This document shows, piece after piece, positions 13,653-21,973 of a DNA stretch of 29,301 nt (the stretch's first letter is position 1; the number at the start of each line of letters is the position of its first letter). The stretch is from positions 1 through 29,301 of the IMG/VR virus record IMGVR_UViG_3300021364_001341; one strand, 5' to 3'. Both the position numbers and the translations under genes were made by a program. Under the pieces are notes generated by a model. It worked only from the letters and a program-made list of their open reading frames with translations, was not told the DNA's origin and searched no databases. The DNA comes from a virus.

Positions 13653-14339
13653 TTAATCAAAAATTCCACTAATTCTATTTAGTCTCTCTGCAAATTTTGT
13701 TATTTTCTTATTTGGTCCCTTTCCAAATACTCCTAATAAATCGTTAAAGACGCCTAATGCCCTTGCACCTCTGTTTAGACCTGATAAAGAATTTGGATTT
13801 CTGTATTCTGTAGTAAACGACCTGAATGCAAACGTGCATTCAAATCTTAATATCTCATCAGTCTGTTCGTAAGACAATTCTTGTGCTGAAAAACTTATTG
13901 GATATGCTTCGTGTAATTTGTAGACAAGTGATTTCTTGTCCTGTTGTGTAAGTGTTACTATCTCTACTTGACCAACGTAATCTTGGTAGTAACTAAACTG
14001 TGGTAATTGAAGAAACGATTCATCATTTAAATCATCTTGACCGTAAATAAAACTCTGCCATGTCTCAATTAAAAATCTATCAGTAAATGATGAATCACAT
14101 AGAAAGGTAAACGATGCTTCACCACCGTCCATCGCCACACCGTAAGGCATTTTTCTTGCAGGACCATATTCAGATACATCAGAAGTCTCTAATTGTTTAC
14201 CTGGTAATGTAGCACTAATACATCTAATTGATTCCATTTGAATGCCGAGTTTATCACAACGTAAATCAACTGCATAACGATTTGCTCTTGCACCTTGGTC
14301 AAAGTTATATTTTAATTTATCGATTCTCAAGTTGGACAC
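13653..14339 (-). CDS. gp54: gp54-like baseplate-tail tube initiator (tube fold)
   Basis: A 228-aa protein resembling the gp19/gp54 tail-tube family: an N-terminal strand 'NRYAVDLRCDKLGIQ', 'RCISATLPGKQL' (about 39-50), 'MPYGVAMDGGEASFTFLCDS' (about 64-83) and an aromatic 'ETWQSFIYG' helix. gp54 polymerises on gp48 to nucleate the tail tube. The true tube protein gp19 would be expected next to the sheath and head genes, so position near gp48/gp26 favours gp54. The start is GTG (minus 14337-14339), overlapping the previous TAG by one base, with AGGA upstream. Confidence 0.65.
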   Translation of the reverse strand: MSNLRIDKLKYNFDQGARANRYAVDLRCDKLGIQMESIRCISATLPGKQLETSDVSEYGPARKMPYGVAMDGGEASFTFLCDSSFTDRFLIETWQSFIYGQDDLNDESFLQLPQFSYYQDYVGQVEIVTLTQQDKKSLVYKLHEAYPISFSAQELSYEQTDEILRFECTFAFRSFTTEYRNPNSLSGLNRGARALGVFNDLLGVFGKGPNKKITKFAERLNRISGIFD

Positions 14340-14914
14340 TATATTTTATTCCTAGTTTCTCTATACACATCTAAAGCATTTGCTTTATTCCATTGAGCCG
14401 TAGGTAGAAATGCTATGATATCCCAATATTTTGGCTCAATCAGTAATGCTTGACCTACTATGTGTGGTGTTAGATATCTTTTAACACATGCACGAGCAGG
14501 TCTAAGTCTTGTTATACTATTTAGTAAATCCCACGAAGCTTCTAAACGAGTTGTTTCATCAAATTCGTTATTATTAGTATACATAAACAATTCATCTAAA
14601 AAGGATATTCTCATTCTTGGTGGTAAATAGTGTAGATTCAGACCAGTGAAACCCGTTTGATTCATATCGATGATGATAGTGCAAGGGAATGTATCGTAAT
14701 AAGGTAGAGTCTTTGCATGTTTAGGGTTGTAGAAGTAAGTATACATTCTACCTGTAGCATATCTATCTGTTTGTTGTAAGTCAGAATAGGAATATAAATC
14801 TCTGGCACCTGTTTTTAACTTGCCGACTCTGTTTCGAAACCAAGTTAAACTATCTTTTGACCTTCTTTGTAATTCACTAGGGCTCTCTTTATCTAATTTT
14901 TCTAAAAGACTCAT
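14339..14914 (-). CDS. Conserved T4-like virion/assembly protein (possible gp2-like)
   Basis: A 191-aa protein with the memorable block 'LPYYDTFPCTIIIDMNQTGF' and then GLNLHYLPPRMR (about residues 70-101). I associate this with conserved proteins of T4-like cyanophages and pelagiphages; some may be called DNA end protector gp2, but I cannot confirm it. T4 places gene 2 next to gene 4, and gp4 is in this same leftward cluster. A late-promoter-like box lies five bases before the ATG, with no Shine-Dalgarno sequence, fitting late expression. Confidence 0.55.
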   Translation of the reverse strand: MSLLEKLDKESPSELQRRSKDSLTWFRNRVGKLKTGARDLYSYSDLQQTDRYATGRMYTYFYNPKHAKTLPYYDTFPCTIIIDMNQTGFTGLNLHYLPPRMRISFLDELFMYTNNNEFDETTRLEASWDLLNSITRLRPARACVKRYLTPHIVGQALLIEPKYWDIIAFLPTAQWNKANALDVYRETRNKI

Positions 14915-14919
14915 AGAGA

Positions 14920-14927
14920 TATTTATG
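14920..14927 (-). promoter_or_regulatory. T4-like late promoter box (one mismatch), leaderless geometry
   Basis: On the minus strand the 14-base gap between two genes contains CATAAATA, one mismatch from the T4 late consensus TATAAATA, followed by five bases and then ATG. Exactly the same box-N5-ATG layout occurs before gp25 at 23376-23389. Confidence 0.45.
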
Positions 14928-14928
14928 A

Positions 14929-15798
14929 TTAAAGTCTAGATATTGTGAAATTGTCTGATTGATGTTTCTCTTTTGTTTGTGGATATAGTTCAGTAAACCA
15001 ACGTAAGTCTTCGAATGTAAATACGTAGTCATTATGGGTCTCTAACAGCACACCATCGTCTCCAGACTCACGAAATAAATGTTTGATGTCACTACTCACT
15101 TGACCTTTGACTATAGGTTTTTGATGCTTGAATAAGTCTGTTTTGATATCGACTTCTGCATCGATAATTAAATCCCTACGTTCACCAACATGCATTTCCA
15201 TAATACGACCTTCGATGTTAACTGCGAACTTAGTTTGATTTGGCACATCAAAGATACTAAACCATTCATCAAACGATAAAGGTTGTTTGTCAGTGATTGC
15301 ATTGTCTCTGTCCCAAACAACAACAGGTTTGTCCCACAAATCCATTTGCATGATTGCAAAGACTCTCGACATGCCTGGGTGAATGAATAGTTTTGTTTTA
15401 GTCAGTTGACCTTGCATAGTTGAATACAAACCAATCGTTCTTTCTTGGTGCATTAACCACATAACTTTACAACAATGAAAAGTCCAGTTGTCTTCTTTCT
15501 GAGATATGTCTGCACCCTTATCATGAGGTGGTGATTCGATGTTGCGTAAAAGTGTATCTACGTATTGATTGATTAAATCATAACTGTATTCATCGTCTCT
15601 ATCGTTTAATATGTAACCCATCTTTCTGAGTTCGCCAAATGTAACGAGATAAGGCACGGAACCATTCTCAACGATTTGATAAAATGTGTCTCGTGTTTCT
15701 TCGAGTCTTCTAGGATTATTTTCAAAGTAGAAGAATTCTTCCATTTGAAGATTAAGTTCTTCTGCTTCTTGTTGTGAGGGTTTAGTTAATTTGGGCAT
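14929..15798 (-). CDS. Hypothetical protein of 289 aa
   Basis: Not recognised. It overlaps the end of kdsB by 17 bases. A central segment 'TIGLYSTMQGQLTKTKLFIH' then PGMSRVFA (about residues 121-148) looks like a conserved core; an 'IHPGxSR' motif recalls ParB/sulfiredoxin-like and other 'HPGxxR' phage proteins, which is only a hint. The C-terminal half is acidic and aromatic. Clustered with HAD and kdsB, so either a sugar-pathway partner or a late structural gene. Confidence 0.6.
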   Translation of the reverse strand: MPKLTKPSQQEAEELNLQMEEFFYFENNPRRLEETRDTFYQIVENGSVPYLVTFGELRKMGYILNDRDDEYSYDLINQYVDTLLRNIESPPHDKGADISQKEDNWTFHCCKVMWLMHQERTIGLYSTMQGQLTKTKLFIHPGMSRVFAIMQMDLWDKPVVVWDRDNAITDKQPLSFDEWFSIFDVPNQTKFAVNIEGRIMEMHVGERRDLIIDAEVDIKTDLFKHQKPIVKGQVSSDIKHLFRESGDDGVLLETHNDYVFTFEDLRWFTELYPQTKEKHQSDNFTISRL

Positions 15799-16546
15799 TT
15801 AGATAGTTCTCCACGTTCTTTAAATCTCTTTGAGTGTCTACTGATAGTCCTTCATCTTGCACTTGAACCATGTTGACTGTCCATGAGTTCTCTAAGAATC
15901 TAAGCATCTCAATACCTTCTGCTTTCTCAACGGAACCTACTGGCATATTAGCGAACTGTTCTAACGTTTCACGATTGAACACATACAAGCCAAGTTGTTG
16001 ATAGAAATATGGCTCTTTACCTTTCTGATAGGGTATTCCGTATCGTGAATAATACATTGCATTGTCGTTCATATCTAAAACACATTTAACAACATTGTTG
16101 TCATGTAGTTTGTGCCATAAATCGTCTTCATCTAATACAACATATGCATTCGATACACCTATTTCTTTATCATGATTACGAATCAGTTCATCAATTGCAT
16201 TGGGGTCTATCAAAGGTTCGTCACCTTGAATGTTAACAAAGATATCGCCGTCAATCAAGTCGAGTGCTTTTGCACACCTGTCTGTTCCAGTCTCGCATTC
16301 TTCTTCAATCACAATACAACGTATCTCATTGTTGACACAATAATCATTGATTCGTTTATCATCTGTTAACACGACAACAGTATCTAACTCTTCACATTGA
16401 GTTGCTTGGTCATAAACTCTTTGTATCATTGGTACACTATTGATGAGTGCTAAAGGTTTACCTTCAAATCGAGTTGAGTTCCATCTTGCAGGTATGAGAC
16501 CTACGGTAAGATTAGTTGTTCTATCTGGTTCACTGAGTGTTCGCAT
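15782..16546 (-). CDS. kdsB: CMP-KDO synthetase-like cytidylyltransferase (KdsB)
   Basis: A 254-aa protein, the usual KdsB length. Motifs in order: 'LIPARWNSTRFEGKPL' (17-32, nucleotide binding), TGTDR (86-90), 'FVNIQGDEPLI' (103-113), 'VVKCVLDMNDNAMYYSRYGI' (about 153-172), 'QLGLYVFNRETL' and a final 'SVDTQRDLKNVE'. The enzyme activates 3-deoxy-manno-octulosonate (or a related acid sugar) with CTP to CMP-sugar for lipopolysaccharide or capsule. Adjacent to a HAD phosphatase, as KdsB and KdsC act in one pathway. The start overlaps the HAD gene by 46 bases; an AGGTGAA ribosome-binding site supports it. Confidence 0.88.
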   Translation of the reverse strand: MRTLSEPDRTTNLTVGLIPARWNSTRFEGKPLALINSVPMIQRVYDQATQCEELDTVVVLTDDKRINDYCVNNEIRCIVIEEECETGTDRCAKALDLIDGDIFVNIQGDEPLIDPNAIDELIRNHDKEIGVSNAYVVLDEDDLWHKLHDNNVVKCVLDMNDNAMYYSRYGIPYQKGKEPYFYQQLGLYVFNRETLEQFANMPVGSVEKAEGIEMLRFLENSWTVNMVQVQDEGLSVDTQRDLKNVENYLNAQIN

Positions 16547-17115
16547 TTCACCTGTCCATATCCATAGTTTGCATGTATAAAATCCACACCTGCCCTTTGA
16601 GCAGTTTCATAATCACTTTGCATATCTCCAATATAGACTGTATCTTTAGGGTCTTCATTACAGAATGCAATAGTATTTAGTAGTTGGTCAGGAGAAGGTT
16701 TTCCTCTGAGACCTTTCTTCGGCGCACAAACCCAATCAAACTTTGGTAGTTTATCACCATCTAAAATCAAACTTGATATCACATGTTGTACACGTTTGAT
16801 ATCTTTTGATGTACAGATGGCAATCTTACTACCTTGTTTCTTCAATTCTTTGAGTGTCTTAATAACACCTGGGTATATCTTTACTTCATCACCTTGTATT
16901 GATGCTTCATCATAAGTTAGTTTGATACTACTATGATTCTCATCTATTCCTATTGCAGTGAGTATGTCCCCAAATGGTTTACCGATATGCTTTTCATATT
17001 CTGAAAAGGGTATATCAATCTTATGTTTTAATTGAACGATTCCCCATGACATCTTCATGTTTGGGAGAGAGTCTATGAGAACTCCATCTAAATCGAATAC
17101 GTATAATTTCTTCAT
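16501..17115 (-). CDS. HAD-family phosphatase
   Basis: A 204-aa HAD hydrolase of the phosphoglycolate phosphatase (cap type I) kind. Motif I is FDLDGVLIDS (7-16, nucleophile D8, general acid D10), motif II ICTSK (100-104), motif III lysine in RGKPSPD (K139), motif IV YIGDMQSDYETA (161-172, D164 and D168). It would remove phosphate from a small metabolite. Placement before kdsB suggests a sugar-phosphate such as KDO-8-phosphate, a role played elsewhere by KdsC, which is a different HAD subfamily; this link is inference. Overlaps gp4 by 4 bases. Confidence 0.8.
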   Translation of the reverse strand: MKKLYVFDLDGVLIDSLPNMKMSWGIVQLKHKIDIPFSEYEKHIGKPFGDILTAIGIDENHSSIKLTYDEASIQGDEVKIYPGVIKTLKELKKQGSKIAICTSKDIKRVQHVISSLILDGDKLPKFDWVCAPKKGLRGKPSPDQLLNTIAFCNEDPKDTVYIGDMQSDYETAQRAGVDFIHANYGYGQVKCEHSVNQIEQLILP

Positions 17116-17558
17116 TTGCCTTTACCTGGTGTAAGTTCTTTCTCAGTTAGAATTCTAAACTTGTATCTTCGGTCAGCACAATACTCTTCTGCCGCTTTGA
17201 ACTTTGCTTGATTTACAAGATAAGTATTCACCTCTGTAAGAAACCTTTTTGTTTGTCTTTGTGGTTTCTTAGGTGGGAATAATTGTTTGTATGGTTTGAC
17301 TTCTATTACTTCACGAACTATTTGTTTATCCTTATTAGTATATTTTACATAAAAATCGGGAAAATATCTATGGGGTTTTTTATCTACAGGTGACCTGTAA
17401 GGTATAAAGAACTCTTCACTGCCCCATTCAAGGACAGCATCGTTGTTATCACACCAAACCATAAATCTTTTTTCTAACAGAGACCGATAGAAAATTTTTG
17501 TTGGGTCACCTTTGTACTTTTTGTAGTTCTTCGGTTTAAACTTACCACTGTATGACAT
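17112..17558 (-). CDS. gp4: gp4 head completion protein
   Basis: A 148-aa protein matching T4 gp4 (150 aa). 'MSYSGKFKPKNYKKYKGDPT' corresponds to the T4 start (MAYSGKWVPKNISKYRGDP), 'WGSEEFFIPY' to 'WGSETAVIPY', 'HRYFPDFYVK' to 'RRYFMDIWMK', 'IEVKP' to 'IEIKP' and 'RYKFRILTE' to 'GIKFRILTE'. The E-x-K and D positions fit a nuclease-like fold. gp4 stabilises the filled head before tail joining. First gene of the leftward cluster, expressed from the late promoter at 17583-17590. Confidence 0.92.
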   Translation of the reverse strand: MSYSGKFKPKNYKKYKGDPTKIFYRSLLEKRFMVWCDNNDAVLEWGSEEFFIPYRSPVDKKPHRYFPDFYVKYTNKDKQIVREVIEVKPYKQLFPPKKPQRQTKRFLTEVNTYLVNQAKFKAAEEYCADRRYKFRILTEKELTPGKGK

Positions 17559-17561
17559 AAA

Positions 17562-17569
17562 TATAAATA
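17562..17569 (+). promoter_or_regulatory. T4-type late promoter for gp48 operon
   Basis: Perfect TATAAATA on the plus strand, 25 bases before the gp48 ATG. The start should be near 17575. It faces a second perfect late box on the minus strand (17583-17590); only 13 bases separate the two boxes, so their transcripts start almost at the same base pair and run in opposite directions. Confidence 0.82.
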
Positions 17570-17582
17570 GAGATTTTAAAGG

Positions 17583-17590
17583 TATTTATA
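17583..17590 (-). promoter_or_regulatory. T4-type late promoter for the leftward gp4 operon
   Basis: TATTTATA on the plus strand is a perfect TATAAATA read leftwards, 24 bases before the gp4 ATG (17558). The leader would have no clear Shine-Dalgarno sequence. Its transcript crosses the rightward late box at 17562-17569. Confidence 0.78.
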
Positions 17591-17594
17591 ACAT

Positions 17595-18704
17595 ATGGCA
17601 TACATCGACAAACTTCTTAACAAATTCAACAAGATACAGAACTCAATCAACTCACTAAAGGGAATTAGTGCGAAGATTCAGAGCCTAAATTACAATACCG
17701 AAATAGACAAACTTGGTGAAAGAAAAACAGAAGCACTTGATAAATTAACTGATAGAAATAAGGCACTTAAAGAATTAAATATACAATCTAATTTATCTAA
17801 AGGATATCTCAAAGAGTTGCCTAAATCTACAAGACCAGAGTTAGTATATCCTTTTCATGACAATCTTGCCAATTACTTAGTCTTTGATATTAGAGATAGA
17901 AAGGTGGGTAATGAATTACCAGCAGATACTATAGCACTTTACATTCCAGATGAACTCATATCAAGTGCAACTGTTTCATTTGGTAGCACTGAAATTTCAC
18001 CTCTAGCAAAAGCAATGTCAGGAGTTTTAGATGCATTTGGAGAAGGTGGTGCTGTGGGAGATGCAGTAGCAGATGGTGGTAAAGCAGTTGTTGGGTCAAT
18101 CAGTAATAAGATTAAAAATTTTTTAACAGGTGGTATCAGTAACGTAAAGGCAGGTATTGCAATCAATCCTCAAAAAGAAACAACATTACAACCACTAGAA
18201 TTTAGAACATTTAGTTTTAATTATGAATTCAATCCAAGGTCAGAAGAAGAAACAGAACAAGTAAGAAAGATTATACACACTTTTAGAATGGCAATGTTGC
18301 CTGATGGACTTACAGCAGGTGAGTTTGAAAAAGGAGAAGATTTAGCAAAAGAATTAGATTTAACACCAAATACAAGTGAAGGTAGAAACGAATTGTTCTT
18401 CTCATTTCCAAATGTCTTTGATATCTACTTTGACGGACCTGTTGGTACAAAAATAGATGGCTTCTTACCAGCAGTTTGTACTTCAGCAGAAGTAAACTAT
18501 TCAGGTGGTCAAAAGTTTGCAACTCACTATGATGGTCAACCAGTAAAGATTGGTTTAGCATTATCATTCCAAGAAATCAGAGTCATGACAAGAAGAAATT
18601 ATAAAGCAATCTCATCTTATTTGCATGATAACTCTGGTGCAAATATATTAGATAATGATAATGAATCAATAGTGGGTAGACAAAATCCAAGAGGTGATGA
18701 TTAA
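17595..18704 (+). CDS. gp48: gp48 baseplate tail tube cap
   Basis: A 369-aa protein (T4 gp48 is 364 aa). The segment 'FRTFSFNYEFNPRSEEETEQ' with the following VRKIIHTFR corresponds to T4 'RTKVFTWDLTPRSTEDLMAI' and its helix. The end 'IGLALSFQEIRVMTRRNYKA' corresponds to the T4 'FTLEITMREIITLNRASL' ending. The N-terminus has a coiled-coil and a glycine/alanine-rich stretch around residues 135-185. gp48 caps the baseplate and, with gp54, starts tail tube growth. First gene of the rightward late cluster. Confidence 0.82.
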   Translation: MAYIDKLLNKFNKIQNSINSLKGISAKIQSLNYNTEIDKLGERKTEALDKLTDRNKALKELNIQSNLSKGYLKELPKSTRPELVYPFHDNLANYLVFDIRDRKVGNELPADTIALYIPDELISSATVSFGSTEISPLAKAMSGVLDAFGEGGAVGDAVADGGKAVVGSISNKIKNFLTGGISNVKAGIAINPQKETTLQPLEFRTFSFNYEFNPRSEEETEQVRKIIHTFRMAMLPDGLTAGEFEKGEDLAKELDLTPNTSEGRNELFFSFPNVFDIYFDGPVGTKIDGFLPAVCTSAEVNYSGGQKFATHYDGQPVKIGLALSFQEIRVMTRRNYKAISSYLHDNSGANILDNDNESIVGRQNPRGDD

Positions 18705-19414
18705 TGGCAAATCAATTTTTTAAAAATTTTCCAAAGATTCAATACGAATTAAATGATGGCAAACGTGTATACATTAAAGACTTTTTTCGTAAGTCACGTA
18801 TAGAGCAAGAAGCAGTCAATAGTATAATAAACTATACTAAGTATGAAATACAAGACGGTGAAAGACCTGATGTTGTTGCAACTAAACTCTATGGTAATCC
18901 AGATTTACATTGGACATTTTTTCTAGTAAATGACATAGACAATTACTATGATTGGCATATGGATAACGAAACTTTTGAGAAGTATGTCAATAAAAAGTAC
19001 AAGGGTTACTATGCAATCGCATCTCAAACTTCAGATATTCTTACAAGTACAGATAAATTTCTTATAGGCGAAAAGGTTAGTAGCACTTCAGCAGCTGGTC
19101 GTATACTAGAAGTCGACCCAACAAAAAATAGAATAGCAGTCGATACAAAAGGATTTGTTTCTGGTGAAGCAATCACAGGTGCAATTAGTGGTAAATCCTT
19201 TACACCAACAAGTGTTATACCTCATTATGAAGGTATAGTGCATTATAAAAATTCTGATGGTATAATTCGAAATGCACCTGCAAGTGGATTCTCAGCAGTT
19301 ACAATCTATGACCATGAGTATGAGCATAACGAAGAAAAAAGATTAATCAACGTAATAAGACCAAATATAATAAATGATGTAGTTAGAAGATTTGAAAAAG
19401 TAATGTTATCATGA
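18704..19414 (+). CDS. gp53: gp53 baseplate wedge protein with inserted module
   Basis: A 236-aa protein (T4 gp53 is 196 aa). The N-terminal half 'FFKNFPKIQYEL' through 'LYGNPDLHWTFFLVNDIDNY' (about 62-81) is typical of gp53, which links wedges around the hub. Residues about 114-165 (from 'DKFLIGEKVSSTSAAGRILE' to 'SGEAITGAISG') form an extra GE-x-SG-A-x-G module that reappears in the giant protein at 26664. One-base overlap with gp48; 4-base overlap with the next gene. Confidence 0.83.
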   Translation: MANQFFKNFPKIQYELNDGKRVYIKDFFRKSRIEQEAVNSIINYTKYEIQDGERPDVVATKLYGNPDLHWTFFLVNDIDNYYDWHMDNETFEKYVNKKYKGYYAIASQTSDILTSTDKFLIGEKVSSTSAAGRILEVDPTKNRIAVDTKGFVSGEAITGAISGKSFTPTSVIPHYEGIVHYKNSDGIIRNAPASGFSAVTIYDHEYEHNEEKRLINVIRPNIINDVVRRFEKVMLS

Positions 19415-20898
19415 GTGAATCACAAGCAAACTTTCTACCAGGTGAGTTATCGGTAGATGCAGTTATATTAACTAACCCAGAGGGAGAGACAATCAATCTT
19501 TTACCAATCACTGGTCGTATAGATATTTTTGAAGGCATTGATGAACCATTTCTACATGGAAGAATAACTGTAGTAGATGCATTAGGCATAGCAGACGATT
19601 ACAAAATTTTTGGACAAGAATCTATTTCTATCCGATATAGAGTTAAAGAAAACAAAGGTAACTTTTCCAAATTTATAGAAAAAACTTTTAGAACTTATAA
19701 GATTACAAATGTTAATAATAGTGATTATAATACCTATTCATATGCAATTCATTTTATAGACCCTAAGTTTTTCATATGTGAAAATTCTAGAATTAGTAAA
19801 ACACTTAGAGGTTCATATTCAGAAATGCTTTTACAAACATTGAGTAAAGATGCAAGATTTGAAAAGTTGCCTAATAAAATTGGTGTAGATTTTTGGGATA
19901 AATCTGTACCAGAAAAACATCAGTTAGTATGTCCTAATTGGTCTCTGAATGAGCTAATAGAATACATTGTAACGAATGCAAATCATGCCAATGATTCAGT
20001 ATTCAAGAATAGCATGTTCTTTTTTCAAACAATGATTGGTGGTTTCAGATTCATGTCATTAGATAAAATGTTAAGTGGTGATAATGAACTGATTTCTAAA
20101 TTTGATTATCAACCTAGAAACATAAATTTAAATCAAGAGGATATTCCAACAGAAGCAGACGGTGGTCAAAGTGCAAGAATTTTAGATTTTGAAATACAAA
20201 CTAAGACTGATACATTAAGAGGCACAACAAGAGGCGCATATTCTTCAGTATTAAAAACATATGACCCAATTCGTAAAGTAGAAAAAGAAATATATTTTGA
20301 TTTAGCAGAAAATTATAAGAGAAGTAAAAACAAACATTTATCAGGATTTCCACCTATCAGATTAGATGACGATGAAGTAATCTTTGATGGTGAACCTGGT
20401 GTTGGTTCATTAGGTGATATAGAGGGTAAAGAAAGAGAAGTAGATTATGCCCCAAATAAAAATTACTTAAGAGGTGCAAAAACACATTACAAAGTTAATC
20501 ATACAAATGCATTTTCAGATGAGGCAAAATTAGTAGATGGTAGTGGTAAAGTAAACATAGAACAATATGTAGGTAATGAATTTTTAGACGATGCGATATT
20601 AGAACGAGAAGCAATGTTAGAATTACTAAGTCAAAACGTTTTAAAGATGACAATACCTTATCGTCAAGACCTGGCAGTAGGTACGATTATCAATGCTTCT
20701 ATACCTACAGGAAAACAAAATGGTTCACAAAGTCCTTTAAATGACAATAGATACTTAGTGACTAAAATAAGGCATGTAGTTCAACCTTTAGATTATAAAG
20801 GCACTATGGTAATTCAGTGTGTCAAAGAAAGTTTTGCAGCTGATATAAAAGAAGTCAAAGCATTAGATGAATACGAAGGACCAAATATCGATGAATAA
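19411..20898 (+). CDS. gp27: Baseplate hub protein (gp27-like)
   Basis: A 495-aa protein. The N-terminus 'INLLPITGRIDIFEGIDEPF' followed by LHGRITVVDALG and 'KIFGQESISIRYRVKENKGN' (about 56-75) is the usual hub start (strand, edge, D-x-x-G, 'GxExIxIxF'). It lies between gp53 and gp5, where the hub is encoded in marine T4-like phages. gp27 forms the trimeric hub that carries the gp5 needle. Longer than T4 gp27 (391 aa), so the exact correspondence is inferred. Overlaps gp5 by 8 bases. Confidence 0.65.
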   Translation: MSESQANFLPGELSVDAVILTNPEGETINLLPITGRIDIFEGIDEPFLHGRITVVDALGIADDYKIFGQESISIRYRVKENKGNFSKFIEKTFRTYKITNVNNSDYNTYSYAIHFIDPKFFICENSRISKTLRGSYSEMLLQTLSKDARFEKLPNKIGVDFWDKSVPEKHQLVCPNWSLNELIEYIVTNANHANDSVFKNSMFFFQTMIGGFRFMSLDKMLSGDNELISKFDYQPRNINLNQEDIPTEADGGQSARILDFEIQTKTDTLRGTTRGAYSSVLKTYDPIRKVEKEIYFDLAENYKRSKNKHLSGFPPIRLDDDEVIFDGEPGVGSLGDIEGKEREVDYAPNKNYLRGAKTHYKVNHTNAFSDEAKLVDGSGKVNIEQYVGNEFLDDAILEREAMLELLSQNVLKMTIPYRQDLAVGTIINASIPTGKQNGSQSPLNDNRYLVTKIRHVVQPLDYKGTMVIQCVKESFAADIKEVKALDEYEGPNIDE

Positions 20899-21973
20899 TT
20901 TTTTCTACGGCATAGTTGAAGATAGAAATGACCCTTTGCAAATTGGTAGGGTGAGAGTTCGTGTTCATGGTGTTCACACTGATGACAAGAAACTTATATC
21001 TTCAGCAGACTTGCCATGGTCACAAGTTTTAATACCAACAACAAGTGCTGGATTATCTGGATTTGGACATGGTCATGGGCTTGTTGAAGGAACAACAGTC
21101 TTCGGAATGTTTCGTGATGATGAGAGACAAGACTTCTTAGTTCTAGGAGTCGCATTAGGAATCAATCAGACTGGTTACAAGATTACAATAACAGATGAGT
21201 TATTGACTAGGTCAGTTGACAAAGGATTCAATGACCCTAGAAGACAGACACAAACAGATTATAACAACTCAGTTGACGGTCTAAATTCTGGCACGGACAG
21301 AAAACGTCCTAACGAATTATCATTAGCACTTGATACATCACCTCAGTTGCCAAAAGGATTAGAAATAACTAATAAAGATAACAAATACGAAGTCAAATTA
21401 ACAGAACCTTCATCTAAAGAATTGCCGTATTACCCTCTCAAAGATTATTACAATGAATCAGATTTAAATAGATTTGCAAAAGGTGGTGGTGATTATAGCA
21501 CTAGAGATAATTTACCAAACGGATTTGTTCCTGATTTAGATGAAATATATCCAGCATACAATGAAGAAAAGAAAGAGGGTAATATATGGAAAAAAGAAGC
21601 AGGAAGAAAGTCTCTATATCCATTTAACAAAGTACATCATACAGAATCAGGTCACATGATAGAGATGGACGATTCTGTGGGCGCAGAACGATTGGCAGTA
21701 TCACACAGGTCAGGAACATTTTACGAAATACATAAAGATGGTTCAGAAGTTCATCGAGTCGTTAACGATAATTATACAGTCATATGTAAAGATGATAATG
21801 TATACATCGGTGGCAAATGTAATATTAAAATTTTAGGAGATGCAAACATCGATATCGATGGTAAAGCAGACATACATTCAGATAAAGCAATGAAAATCTC
21901 ATCAAGTATATCAACGACTATCACTGCACCTCTCGTTGACATCAATGGTAAAACAGTTAAACTTAATTCATAA
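20891..21973 (+). CDS. gp5: gp5-like central spike without lysozyme domain
   Basis: A 360-aa protein from the ATG at 20891. The start has GAAGGA upstream and gives 'MNNFFYGIVEDRNDPLQIGR', the gp5 OB-fold start; an in-frame ATG at 20867 would add eight residues. 'GLSGFGHGHGLVEGTTVFGM' then FRDDE (about residues 49-73) continues the OB fold. Residues 225-360 hold the trimeric beta-helix stem with short repeats (NYTVICKDDNVYIGGK, 'CNIKILGDANIDIDGKADIH'). The lysozyme domain present between these parts in T4 gp5 is missing, as in other marine T4-like phages. It forms the membrane-piercing spike on the gp27 hub. Confidence 0.82.
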   Translation: MNNFFYGIVEDRNDPLQIGRVRVRVHGVHTDDKKLISSADLPWSQVLIPTTSAGLSGFGHGHGLVEGTTVFGMFRDDERQDFLVLGVALGINQTGYKITITDELLTRSVDKGFNDPRRQTQTDYNNSVDGLNSGTDRKRPNELSLALDTSPQLPKGLEITNKDNKYEVKLTEPSSKELPYYPLKDYYNESDLNRFAKGGGDYSTRDNLPNGFVPDLDEIYPAYNEEKKEGNIWKKEAGRKSLYPFNKVHHTESGHMIEMDDSVGAERLAVSHRSGTFYEIHKDGSEVHRVVNDNYTVICKDDNVYIGGKCNIKILGDANIDIDGKADIHSDKAMKISSSISTTITAPLVDINGKTVKLNS

